This document shows positions 7,117 through 13,786 of a stretch of 17,196 nucleotides of DNA, in pieces; the first letter of the stretch is position 1, and every line of letters starts with the position of its first letter. The stretch lies in NCBI RefSeq assembly GCF_014204515.1, contig NZ_JACHLI010000063.1, positions 1 to 17,196 on the forward strand. The letters run 5' to 3'. The position numbers were made by a program, and so were the translations under genes. The DNA comes from Pseudomonas nitroreducens (GTDB lineage: Bacteria; Pseudomonadota; Gammaproteobacteria; Pseudomonadales; Pseudomonadaceae). The notes under the pieces were generated by a model, which was not told where the DNA came from, did no database searches, and was given only the letters and a program-made list of their open reading frames with translations.

Positions 7117-7736
7117 TGCAAATTTTTCTGGTATCTCAGGAAGCCGCCTTAGGGGAGCTACCAGAAGTCGTCAACCACTTAGCAAAGGTAAACGTGCCCC
7201 GCACATTGTCAACACCTGTGATTGTTATTGATGAGTGCCTGTGGAGAGCAGAAAAAGGCAGCCAGATCTCATATCTTAGGGCCTTCAAGCTGGATGACTT
7301 CATACATCCAATCGGCCGAATCACCGACGGAGGGGTCACTGCGGACAGCAACGTAATTGGTGAAAAGCTCTGTGCAGCTGAGGAGCCATGGTTAGTAATT
7401 GACTTAGGTCTTCACAATCAGCTTTCAGTAAAGGATTTCATCTGGAAACTGGCAGTTTTTAATTTCCACTTCAGAGGACTGCAAGAGAAACACTTAGTGA
7501 TTCTGACGCCACGATTGCATCTAGGTCAGACCGGACGCTACGTGAACGATACCTTCAATAACCTATCAAAAAGCCTTGGCACGAGAGAGTACAGCGATCG
7601 CTTTAATATTCTGCAGCTCAGTATCCTGATTGAAAAGCTTTCGTCAAAATCGGTGCTTACCGCTTGGCTATTTTCCAAGGCCCAGCAGTTAGTTAGGTAT
7701 TTCTACCTACGGCTGATCGATTTAAGAGCAAAATAA
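7116..7736 (+). CDS. Hypothetical protein, 206 aa, in polysaccharide operon
   Basis: I do not recognise this protein. The start is fixed by a TAATG junction, overlapping the preceding stop by 1 bp. The protein starts with a beta-strand-like MQIFLVSQEA and includes two further hydrophobic strands (TPVIVIDE about 33-40; PWLVIDLG about 91-98) and HLVILTPRLHLGQ after mid-length, which suggests an alpha/beta fold. The C-terminus is helical and basic. There is no signal peptide. The gene is visibly richer in A and T than its upstream neighbours, with codons to match, suggesting a separate origin within the cluster. Given its position between a glycosyltransferase and an oxidoreductase pair, it may be an accessory or a divergent transferase, but nothing in the sequence proves that. 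Confidence 0.65.
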   Translation: MQIFLVSQEAALGELPEVVNHLAKVNVPRTLSTPVIVIDECLWRAEKGSQISYLRAFKLDDFIHPIGRITDGGVTADSNVIGEKLCAAEEPWLVIDLGLHNQLSVKDFIWKLAVFNFHFRGLQEKHLVILTPRLHLGQTGRYVNDTFNNLSKSLGTREYSDRFNILQLSILIEKLSSKSVLTAWLFSKAQQLVRYFYLRLIDLRAK

Positions 7737-7752
7737 GCACGGGAGCAACCGT

Positions 7753-8070
7753 ATGAAGCGAAGAAGTATCGTCTTGGGTATGGGAATCGGCGTTTTCGCT
7801 GCGGCTGCTGGAGGGCTGGCTGGTTTTGCGCTCCGAGAGCGAAGCTTAGAAAAGAGTCTGGATCTCCAGACCTTTCTGCAACGCAACGCTAGTGTGAAGT
7901 TCCACCACCTGCCGACCGCACTGCTGCTCAAGCTCTATTCGCGGCGACTGACGGATGCTGACCGAATCGCGCTCGTGCAAGGGCTAGTGCACCACAACAG
8001 CGCTTTGTTCGTAGCCGATCCTTATGAGCGATCGCTGGGAACACCCGGCTTCTACAGGGTGATAAGCTGA
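7753..8070 (+). CDS. Small protein with twin-arginine-like N-terminus, partner of the GMC oxidoreductase
   Basis: A 105-aa protein beginning MKRRS, followed by a 20-odd-residue hydrophobic, Ala/Gly-rich segment (about 6-27), then a polar domain of about 75 residues. This could be a Tat signal or a simple N-terminal membrane anchor. GGGAG lies 7 nt before the ATG. The stop overlaps the ATG of the oxidoreductase gene by 1 bp. Known: membrane gluconate and sorbitol dehydrogenases pair a GMC flavoprotein with a small Tat-signal subunit that carries it to the periplasm. The pair here may be analogous, but I see no clear sequence match to that subunit family. Confidence 0.6.
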   Translation: MKRRSIVLGMGIGVFAAAAGGLAGFALRERSLEKSLDLQTFLQRNASVKFHHLPTALLLKLYSRRLTDADRIALVQGLVHHNSALFVADPYERSLGTPGFYRVIS

Positions 8071-9548
8071 TGTTCGTGGAGACCCTGATCATCGGTAATG
8101 GCTTCGCAGGACGTACGGTGGCCCGTGGGCTGAAAGGACCGTGCCTAATCGTCGAGCGTGGCGAGAAAATCGATATCTTCGAGCGCCGCCAGCGCTTCAT
8201 GCAGATGCAGGCGGACGATCGCCATGATGCCCTCATTCGTCGTGCCTATCTCTCCAGGCACGCGTTCAATACCCCGGAGGATCTGCCGGGCGATTGCGCA
8301 TCGGATTACATCCTGGTCGATGGTGGCTGCTCCAACCATTGGGGAGGCCTGAGCTTCCGTCTGACAAACAATGTCTTTGCACGCGACGCGGAGTCGTTCC
8401 GCTGGCCATTCAGCTACCAGCAGGTCGAGCCCTACTGTCGTGATGCTGAGCAGCTTTTGCGCATCAGCGCGGATCCGCGCGATCCCGACAGACGAAAGCC
8501 GCTGAGTACCATCAAGGGCGCCAGCCATTGGCACCAGTCGTTGCAGCCCTATTTCCCGCAGGCGTACATCGGTGCTCAGGCGCATAACCTGTCCGCCGCG
8601 GATGCCCAGGGGCAAGGCGTCTGCATGGGGGCGGGGGACTGCGAACTCTGCCCAATGGACGCAAAGACCCGATCGCTGCATATCCGTAACGATGTCGAGG
8701 TGCTCAATGAAGTCATGGTCGAGCACTTGCGCTTCGAAGGTGACAAGGCCGTCGAAGCGATCTGTCAGTCCCCGAAGGGACCATTGAAAATACGCTTCGA
8801 CCGGGTGGTGGTGGCTGCGCATGGTGTCGAATCGCTGAAGTTGTTGTGGAATAGCAATCTTCCGCCGGCCACGCCTCAGGAGTTCATGGGCCACTACTAT
8901 CAGGACCATGCCGTTGCCGAGCTGGCCTGTTTCCTGCCCGGAGCGAAGATCCCGTATTTGCAGATCAATACCGCCGCTCAGGTGGTCATTCCAGAGCTGT
9001 CTGGCGAACTTGAGGGAATTGAATACACCACGCTGGGGCTTATGGCACCGCCGAACGGTCAAGCTCTAGCTGGTTCGCTGGATATCGACAAGCTCAATGC
9101 CGGGGCAGTCGAGGAAGCGATCACCGACTTGGCGGGGACCATGAGCCTCTATATTCTGCTGGAAGTTCCGCCTGAGTGGGATGTATCGCTCTTCTACGAT
9201 GCCGGCGGAGTTCACATGGACTCCGACGGCTATCACGGTAACAAGCACCTCTACGACAAGGTCATCGAGACCATCTATACGAAGATGCGAGCCCTGGGCG
9301 TGGTTCCATTGCTGTCGGCGGAGCAGCGGCACTATCGCAATGCGTTCGGCACCCATCATCTGGTCGGAATGCTGAACATGAGTGACGGAGACAACGGTGT
9401 GGTCGATGCTGACTTCCGCCTAAAAGGAAGTACCAATGTCTATGTTGCCGGCTCGTCGCTCTTCCCTCGATGCGGTTCGCGAAATCCGACAGTGACCGTG
9501 GTGGCGTTGGGAATGATGCTGGCGGACAAGCTGAACAGCAGCGTATGA
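8070..9548 (+). CDS. GMC-type FAD-dependent oxidoreductase
   Basis: A 492-aa flavoprotein predicted to oxidise an alcohol group, in this context probably on a sugar or glycan. Seen: the FAD-binding IIGNGFAG (GxGxxG at 9-14), the GGCSNHWGG loop at 85-93 equivalent to the GMC 'GG-x-S-x2-W' signature, and a C-terminal block with His429-His430 and, about 42 residues later, RNPTVTVVALG with Asn472. This His...Asn spacing matches the GMC catalytic pair. A Cys cluster at 185, 191 and 194 (CMGAGDCELC) could bind a metal or be structural. It has no signal peptide of its own, so export would depend on the small protein encoded just upstream. It overlaps the next gene by 4 bp. Such an enzyme is unusual inside an export-glycan operon. 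Confidence 0.85.
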   Translation: MFVETLIIGNGFAGRTVARGLKGPCLIVERGEKIDIFERRQRFMQMQADDRHDALIRRAYLSRHAFNTPEDLPGDCASDYILVDGGCSNHWGGLSFRLTNNVFARDAESFRWPFSYQQVEPYCRDAEQLLRISADPRDPDRRKPLSTIKGASHWHQSLQPYFPQAYIGAQAHNLSAADAQGQGVCMGAGDCELCPMDAKTRSLHIRNDVEVLNEVMVEHLRFEGDKAVEAICQSPKGPLKIRFDRVVVAAHGVESLKLLWNSNLPPATPQEFMGHYYQDHAVAELACFLPGAKIPYLQINTAAQVVIPELSGELEGIEYTTLGLMAPPNGQALAGSLDIDKLNAGAVEEAITDLAGTMSLYILLEVPPEWDVSLFYDAGGVHMDSDGYHGNKHLYDKVIETIYTKMRALGVVPLLSAEQRHYRNAFGTHHLVGMLNMSDGDNGVVDADFRLKGSTNVYVAGSSLFPRCGSRNPTVTVVALGMMLADKLNSSV

Positions 9549-10603
9549 CCATCGATTCCAGCCAATTGATGGTTCTGCTCCAGGGCCCGCTGCGCGAGGC
9601 CGGCGAAGATATTGCCGGGCGCGCCATCGAGTCGATTCGTGAGCATTTGCCGCGTGCGCAGATCGTACTGTCCACCACCGACTCCGGCCCCATGCCAGCA
9701 TACGATGATGTGCTAGTCGTGGTGGACCAATCCGCGGTGCATCTCGATGACGTCAATGGCAATTTCAATAACGTCAACAAGCTCATTTCAAGCATGGCCA
9801 ATGGGCTGTCGTTAGTTGAGCGCGAGTACTGCCTCAAGTTGCGTACCGATCATCTGGTGCTTGGGGACCGAATACTCTCGCTGCTGGGTGGCGCGCAGAA
9901 GGCCACGCTATTTGACGAGCGAGTCAGTGTCTCCAGCCTCTTCCTGCGTAACCCGATCAGGTTGCCGTATCTGTTTCATCTCACCGATACCCTGCAGTTC
10001 GGCCGAACACAGGACTTGCGCAAACTCTGGAATATAGGCGTGCTGCCGCCGGACTATGTCTATCTGAAGGATGGGCCTCGCACTAACCCGATAGGCACCT
10101 TCCAGGGCTTCACTTCGTTCCGTCTACTGCCCGAGCAGGCGACATTCCTGCGTTTTGCCCAGCTGAGCGGATTGCAACTGGATCTGCCGCATATTTCCTA
10201 TACCAGCTACGCATTGTTCTGTGCATGGGAAGACTTGCTGGTGGAGAATTTCGAGGTGTACGACTGGCATCGCCTGATGATCCAGCCGCCCAAACGCTTC
10301 CTCAGTCGTCCCTATTTGCCAGAGTCGGTCATGACTTACGACGAATTGCAGTCCCTGCGCAAAAGACGCGCGCCGCGACAGCGAGCGGTACGCTACCTCC
10401 GCCTACTTAATAATAAGTACCTGCTTTGCTGGTTTCGTGGCCGCTGGCTCGTCTCTGTCGCTTCACTACTGCTGTTTTCCTTATCTCCCCGAATTGCGGT
10501 GCGCCTACGAGAGCTATATCGGCGCCTGACAGGCGCCAGGCGAACCTTTAGCGAGCCTCATATTCAAGTCAAAAAACCTACTTGTCGGAGTACTATCTTA
10601 TGA
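9545..10603 (+). CDS. WavE-like polysaccharide biosynthesis protein
   Basis: A 352-aa protein resembling the WavE lipopolysaccharide-synthesis family, first described in the Vibrio cholerae core-oligosaccharide locus and probably a glycosyltransferase. Seen: LLQGPL near residues 10-15 and CLKLRTDHLVLGD with Lys98, Arg100 and Asp102, the arrangement characteristic of the family's nucleotide-binding region. Two Arg-rich stretches and a hydrophobic segment occur near the C-terminus. ATG 9545 is chosen because it overlaps the oxidoreductase stop as ATGA and starts directly at the family-like N-terminus; the frame opens further upstream only inside the preceding gene. It overlaps the lipoprotein gene by 4 bp. 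The family call is good, the exact linkage unknown. Confidence 0.78.
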   Translation: MTIDSSQLMVLLQGPLREAGEDIAGRAIESIREHLPRAQIVLSTTDSGPMPAYDDVLVVVDQSAVHLDDVNGNFNNVNKLISSMANGLSLVEREYCLKLRTDHLVLGDRILSLLGGAQKATLFDERVSVSSLFLRNPIRLPYLFHLTDTLQFGRTQDLRKLWNIGVLPPDYVYLKDGPRTNPIGTFQGFTSFRLLPEQATFLRFAQLSGLQLDLPHISYTSYALFCAWEDLLVENFEVYDWHRLMIQPPKRFLSRPYLPESVMTYDELQSLRKRRAPRQRAVRYLRLLNNKYLLCWFRGRWLVSVASLLLFSLSPRIAVRLRELYRRLTGARRTFSEPHIQVKKPTCRSTIL

Positions 10604-11022
10604 GCAAACTAATTGTCCTTGGCGTATCCCTAATTGCCTTGGCTGGCTGCGATCAACAAGCCAACATGCTTTCGAAGACCACCACTAAGCCACCGGTAGC
10701 CAGCGTCCCGCAGCAGAACGGCCAGTATCTGCGTTTCAATCAGTTGGCTGATGGCGAGACTCGTCTGGAAGCTCATCGCATTGCGGGTAAGGTGGTGAAG
10801 GTCATCAGTGGCTACCCAGGCTTTGTTGTCGAGCCCGGGAGTTTCCCTGATGTCAGCCCCCTGACCGTGCGGATAAAGGACTGTGGTGTCATCACTTTCC
10901 GCAAGCCTACCAATGGTGCAAATGGGATGTTGGCTGAACGCACCGATGTTAACGGCTTCAATGATCAGTGCCCGATCCAGAACCTCGATGGTATCTGGAC
11001 GCCGCTGGCGGCTGGTATCTGA
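10600..11022 (+). CDS. Small lipoprotein
   Basis: A 140-aa predicted lipoprotein. The lipobox LAGC places the lipidated Cys at residue 17 after MSKLIVLGVSLIALAG. Asp follows at +2, which in Enterobacteriaceae favours inner-membrane retention; the rule is less strict in Pseudomonas. The mature part has a Thr/Lys/Pro-rich linker, then a probably beta-rich domain with two further Cys (in DCGVI and DQCPI) that could form a disulfide. ATG 10600 is preferred to an upstream in-frame ATG at 10582 because it begins the signal sequence and overlaps the WavE-like stop as ATGA. Its place among transferase genes suggests a role in export or assembly at the envelope, but I do not recognise the family. Confidence 0.72.
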   Translation: MSKLIVLGVSLIALAGCDQQANMLSKTTTKPPVASVPQQNGQYLRFNQLADGETRLEAHRIAGKVVKVISGYPGFVVEPGSFPDVSPLTVRIKDCGVITFRKPTNGANGMLAERTDVNGFNDQCPIQNLDGIWTPLAAGI

Positions 11023-11044
11023 TGCCTGCTGATGCCCGCCTGCC

Positions 11045-12160
11045 ATGAAGATTCTGCACTTCTACAAGGCCTTCGGCCTGGAACAATACGGTGGTGTTGA
11101 AATGTTCATCCGGCATTTGACCCATGCGACCGCAATCCAGGGATGCGAGAACACTGTGCTGTCGCTGGCGAAGGAGCCGATGCAGCCGGTGACGACCTCC
11201 AGCTTCCGCCTGGTCCAGGCCAAGCAGGATATGCAGATCGCCTCGACCGGTTTTTCCTGGTCGTCGCTGGGGACATTCTCGCGCCTGGCGAAGCAGGCGG
11301 ACGTGATCCATTACCACTTTCCCTGGCCGTTCATGGACCTCGTCCATCTTCTCAAGGGGCTGGGCAAGCCCAGCGTGGTGACCTATCACTCGGATATCGT
11401 GCGGCAGAAGGCCCTGCTGCAACTCTACCGGCCACTGATGCGTGCCTTCCTGGGGCGCGTCGATTCGATTGTCGCGACCAGCCCTAACTACTTAGAGAGT
11501 TCGGCTGTCTTGCTGCGCTATAAACACAAGGCCTGCTCCATTCCTATTGGCTTAGAGCAGGGCTTATACCCGCGTCCGGACGCTGCCGAAGTTGGCAAAC
11601 TGCATCGACTTTATGGCGAACGCTTCTTTCTGTTTGTAGGTGTGCTGCGTTACTACAAGGGTTTGCACTACCTGCTAGAGGCAATGAGAGGCTCCCCATG
11701 GCCATTGCTCATCGTTGGAGCCGGACCTATGGGGCGTAAGTTGATGCAGATGGCTATACAGCATGGCCTACACAACGTGCATTTCCTGGGGCAGGTTAGC
11801 GAGCAGGAAAAGATTGATCTAATGTGGGCGTGCTATGGCGTCATATTCCCTTCGCATCTGCGCTCCGAAGCTTTCGGCATCGGTTTGCTCGAGGGCGCGA
11901 TGATGGGTAAGCCGTTGATTTGCATTGAGATCGGTACCGGAACCAGCTTCATCAACCGGCATGGTGAAACCGGAATCGTAGTCCCACCTGCCAATGCGAC
12001 TGCACTCCGCGAAGCAATGAAGACACTTTGGGGCAGTCCGCAACTTGCCCAGCAATACGGGCAGGCAGCCCGGGCTCGCTTCCTGAGCACTTTCACCGCA
12101 AGCACGATGGGCCAAGCATACACCGATCTCTATCGTCGCGTGGCCGCTCAGTCACCTTAG
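11045..12160 (+). CDS. GT4-family (GT-B fold) glycosyltransferase
   Basis: A 371-aa retaining-type glycosyltransferase, cytoplasmic and membrane-associated, that would add a sugar from an NDP donor to the lipid-linked glycan. Seen: N-terminal MKILHF with the GGVE acceptor loop at 16-19; DVIHYHFPW about 80-90 and VVTYHSDIV about 115-123; the C-domain start FFLFVGVLRYYKGLHYLLEA; and the E-x7-E motif Glu275...Glu283 in SEAFGIGLLEG, followed by GKPLI and a GxGTS turn, all standard for GT4. The length is normal and the C-terminus ends in a typical helix. It begins 22 bp after the lipoprotein stop without an obvious Shine-Dalgarno sequence. It is the last gene of the run; no terminator is visible before the IS. 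Confidence 0.92.
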   Translation: MKILHFYKAFGLEQYGGVEMFIRHLTHATAIQGCENTVLSLAKEPMQPVTTSSFRLVQAKQDMQIASTGFSWSSLGTFSRLAKQADVIHYHFPWPFMDLVHLLKGLGKPSVVTYHSDIVRQKALLQLYRPLMRAFLGRVDSIVATSPNYLESSAVLLRYKHKACSIPIGLEQGLYPRPDAAEVGKLHRLYGERFFLFVGVLRYYKGLHYLLEAMRGSPWPLLIVGAGPMGRKLMQMAIQHGLHNVHFLGQVSEQEKIDLMWACYGVIFPSHLRSEAFGIGLLEGAMMGKPLICIEIGTGTSFINRHGETGIVVPPANATALREAMKTLWGSPQLAQQYGQAARARFLSTFTASTMGQAYTDLYRRVAAQSP

Positions 12161-12187
12161 AGATCCGCTAGATAGCGTCAAGCAGCA

Positions 12188-12200
12188 TGGTCTGTCCCGG
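12188..12200 (+). repeat. Solo copy of the IS terminal 13 bp outside the left end
   Basis: TGGTCTGTCCCGG occurs here in the same orientation as the left end of the intact IS, 49 bp upstream of it. Similarity stops after 13 bp. It may be the residue of an earlier insertion, deletion or one-ended event of the same IS, or a target site resembling the IS end. Confidence 0.8.
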
Positions 12201-12236
12201 CTGTTTGATCGCCCGAAATACCCGCAAAAGAACATC

Positions 12237-12261
12237 TGGTCTGTCCCGGGCTGAGTGGACA
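12237..12261 (+). repeat. Left terminal inverted repeat of the IS3-family element
   Basis: Begins TGGTCTGTCCCGGGCTG and ends GTGGACA. It matches the reverse complement of 13463-13487 at about 20 of 25 positions, the mismatches clustering in the centre. Confidence 0.85.
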
Positions 12262-12300
12262 CTGACTTAAGGTGGATGATGTCCGCCGCAAGGAGTGTTC

Positions 12301-12594
12301 ATGACCCAGACCAGACGACGTTTTCCCGAATCCTTCAAACGCGAGGCGGTAGACCAGGTGCTTGCCGGTACGCCGCTTCGTCATGTAGCCGAGACGCTGG
12401 GCATCGCTGAAAGCCTGCTGGGCAAATGGAAGCGCCAGTACGAACAACAAGGTGTCGATGCCTTTCCGGGCAACGGCAAGCAGCGCGGCGAGAGCGCCGA
12501 GCTTCGCCGCCTGCGCCAGCAACTGGCTCAGGTCACCATGGAGCGCGATGTTTTAAAAAAGGCGCTCGCCATCTTCTCGCAGCCCACGAAATGA
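12301..12594 (+). CDS. IS3-family transposase OrfA (helix-turn-helix DNA-binding)
   Basis: A 97-aa OrfA. Seen: MTQTRRRFPESFKREAV, then a helix-turn-helix in LRHVAETLGIAESLLGKWKRQY (about residues 24-46), followed by a Leu-rich heptad region (LRRLRQQLAQVTMERDVLKKAL) that in this family mediates OrfA/OrfAB multimerisation. AGGAG lies 5 nt before ATG 12301; a GTG two codons upstream is less likely. The protein is expected to bind the terminal repeats and regulate transposition. Its stop overlaps the OrfB ATG at 12591, and a slippery heptamer lies inside the gene. Confidence 0.92.
   Translation: MTQTRRRFPESFKREAVDQVLAGTPLRHVAETLGIAESLLGKWKRQYEQQGVDAFPGNGKQRGESAELRRLRQQLAQVTMERDVLKKALAIFSQPTK
12555..12561 (+). 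promoter_or_regulatory. Programmed -1 frameshift site (A AAA AAG)
   Basis: The heptamer A AAA AAG is in the correct phase (zero frame TTA AAA AAG) near the end of OrfA. OrfB lies in the -1 frame and is open well upstream of its own ATG. Known: this signal drives production of the OrfAB fusion transposase in IS3-family elements. I did not fold a downstream stimulatory structure. Confidence 0.88.
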
Positions 12595-13457
12595 GGTTTC
12601 GCGCCATCGAGGCGTTGGCCGGTCGCTATCCTGTGGCACCGATGTGCCGGCTGCTACGGGTGTCACGCAGCGGTTTCTATGCCTGGCAGCAGCGGCCACC
12701 TTCGGCGAGAGAGATGGCGAATCGGCTTCTGAGCAAGGAGGTCCGCACCATCCACCATGAGGTGAATGGGATCTATGGCCATCGTCGAATCAAGGCCGAG
12801 TTGGCGGCCATGGGGCATGCGTGTGGTCGACACCGGGTTGCTCGACTGATGCGCGAAGCCGGTCTACGCGTTCGCTCGCGCAAGCGCTGGCGGCTGGTTT
12901 CCAGCAGTCGTCATGCTCTGCCGATCGCCCCGAACCACCTGGATCGCCAGTTCGTCTCGGATCGCGCCAATCGGCACTGGGTCTCGGACATGACCTACGT
13001 GCGAACGGCTCAGGGCTGGTTGTATCTGGCCGTCGTGCTCGATCTCTATTCGCGTGCCGTCATCGGCTGGGCCATGCACCACCGCATGCAGCAGGCTCTG
13101 GTACATGCCGCGCTGGAGATGGCCGTTGCACGCCGACAGCCGCAAGCAGAGGTACTGCTGCACTCGGATCGTGGCAGCCAATACTGCGCGTACGACTACC
13201 AAGCCTTGCTTCGGCGGCATCGCATCGTGCCCAGCCATTCACGACCAGGGAACTGTTGGGATAATGCCGCGATGGAGAGCTTCTCCCGTTCGCTGAAGGC
13301 CGAGCGGGTGTACCTGACTCGCTATGCCAGTTACCAAGAAGCGAAAACCGACCTGTTCGACTACATCCGCTTTTACAATCACCGCCGTCGCCACTCGACG
13401 TTGGGCTATCTCAGTCCGATGGAATTTGAGCGGCGCTACGCGAGCAGTAACTCTTAA
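12591..13457 (+). CDS. IS3-family transposase OrfB (DDE integrase core)
   Basis: A 288-aa catalytic portion of the transposase, made mainly as an OrfAB fusion by -1 frameshifting. Seen: an N-terminal helical region with SRSGFYAW and the GIYGHRRIKAEL motif typical of IS3 OrfB, then an RNase H-like core with Asp133 (VSDMTYV), Asp193 (HSDRGSQY) and Glu229 (AMESFSRSLK). The 35 residues between the last two make the family's DD(35)E pattern. The C-terminus YNHRRRHSTLGYLSPMEFE is the standard OrfB ending. The ATG at 12591 overlaps the OrfA stop and could also give free OrfB. No internal stop or missing catalytic residue is seen, so the element may be active. Confidence 0.95.
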   Translation: MRFRAIEALAGRYPVAPMCRLLRVSRSGFYAWQQRPPSAREMANRLLSKEVRTIHHEVNGIYGHRRIKAELAAMGHACGRHRVARLMREAGLRVRSRKRWRLVSSSRHALPIAPNHLDRQFVSDRANRHWVSDMTYVRTAQGWLYLAVVLDLYSRAVIGWAMHHRMQQALVHAALEMAVARRQPQAEVLLHSDRGSQYCAYDYQALLRRHRIVPSHSRPGNCWDNAAMESFSRSLKAERVYLTRYASYQEAKTDLFDYIRFYNHRRRHSTLGYLSPMEFERRYASSNS

Positions 13458-13462
13458 CTACC

Positions 13463-13487
13463 TGTCCACCAGCTCCGGGACAGACCA
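13463..13487 (-). repeat. Right terminal inverted repeat of the IS3-family element
   Basis: Read on the minus strand it begins TGGTCTGTCCCGGAGCTG and ends GTGGACA. It begins 5 bp after the OrfB stop. Confidence 0.85.
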
Positions 13488-13786
13488 CCCTGGAGCCTGG
13501 CGTGACCAACGCAGACGGAGGAGGGCGCCATTATCCAAGGCTATGAGTTCGCCATCGTATACGGTGGGAATGGTGTAGGTAAGTTCGGTCACGCCCGGGT
13601 GCTGATATCGGGGAGCAGGTCAGGTGCCAACGTCTGCTTTCCCGCTTACCTGAGCTAGTGCAAGTTGCTCGGAAAATAGCCAGCAGAAACTCTGTGAAGA
13701 ACAATATTTAGGAGAAATGTTAGTGAAATAAATGTAATATAAATCAATTGCTTATGATTTACTAATAGTTAGCCTCATTCAGATAG
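13488..13786. other. Gene-free junction between the IS and the truncated umuC
   Basis: About 300 bp without a recognisable gene. One plus-strand frame (13506-13658) is open for 50 codons and contains a hydrophobic EFAIVYGG stretch, but it has no start context and matches nothing I know; it may be a gene fragment. From about 13665 to 13785 the sequence turns strongly A/T-rich, unlike everything around it, and ends abruptly where umuC homology begins. No LexA-type SOS box is visible before umuC. Confidence 0.5.

Larger units (their letters stand above)
12237..13487 (+). mobile_element. Complete IS3-family insertion sequence, about 1251 bp
   Basis: Bounded by imperfect terminal inverted repeats that both begin TGGTCTGTCCCGG (left 12237-12261; right 13463-13487, read on the minus strand), identical at about 20 of 25 positions. 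It has two overlapping transposase frames linked by a -1 slippery site, and a DD(35)E OrfB. Length and layout suit the IS3 family; I cannot assign the subgroup by eye. The flanking trinucleotides (ATC left, CCC right) do not form the 3-bp duplication usual for the family, so the insertion may be old, rearranged or one side replaced. All the coding frames look intact. Confidence 0.9.

Noticed and set aside
8145..9062. 305-aa minus-strand open frame opposite the GMC oxidoreductase
   Set aside because: Antisense shadow of a gene with clear FAD and GMC motifs; no ribosome-binding site or domain of its own.
10521..10537. Perfect inverted repeat GGCGCCT-GAC-AGGCGCC near the end of the WavE-like gene
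   Set aside because: Inside coding sequence, no T-run, and the downstream gene overlaps the stop; not a terminator.
12161..12187. Possible attachment site or terminator after the GT4 gene
   Set aside because: The 27 bp show no stem-loop with T-run and no repeat found elsewhere in the window.
12345..12352. GGCGGTAG, identical to the ops/JUMPstart core of polysaccharide operons
   Set aside because: Lies inside the IS transposase OrfA gene, downstream of the operon, where it encodes amino acids; chance match.
13506..13658. 50-codon open stretch between the IS and umuC
   Set aside because: No start codon in a good context and no recognised similarity; mentioned only within the description of the junction region.
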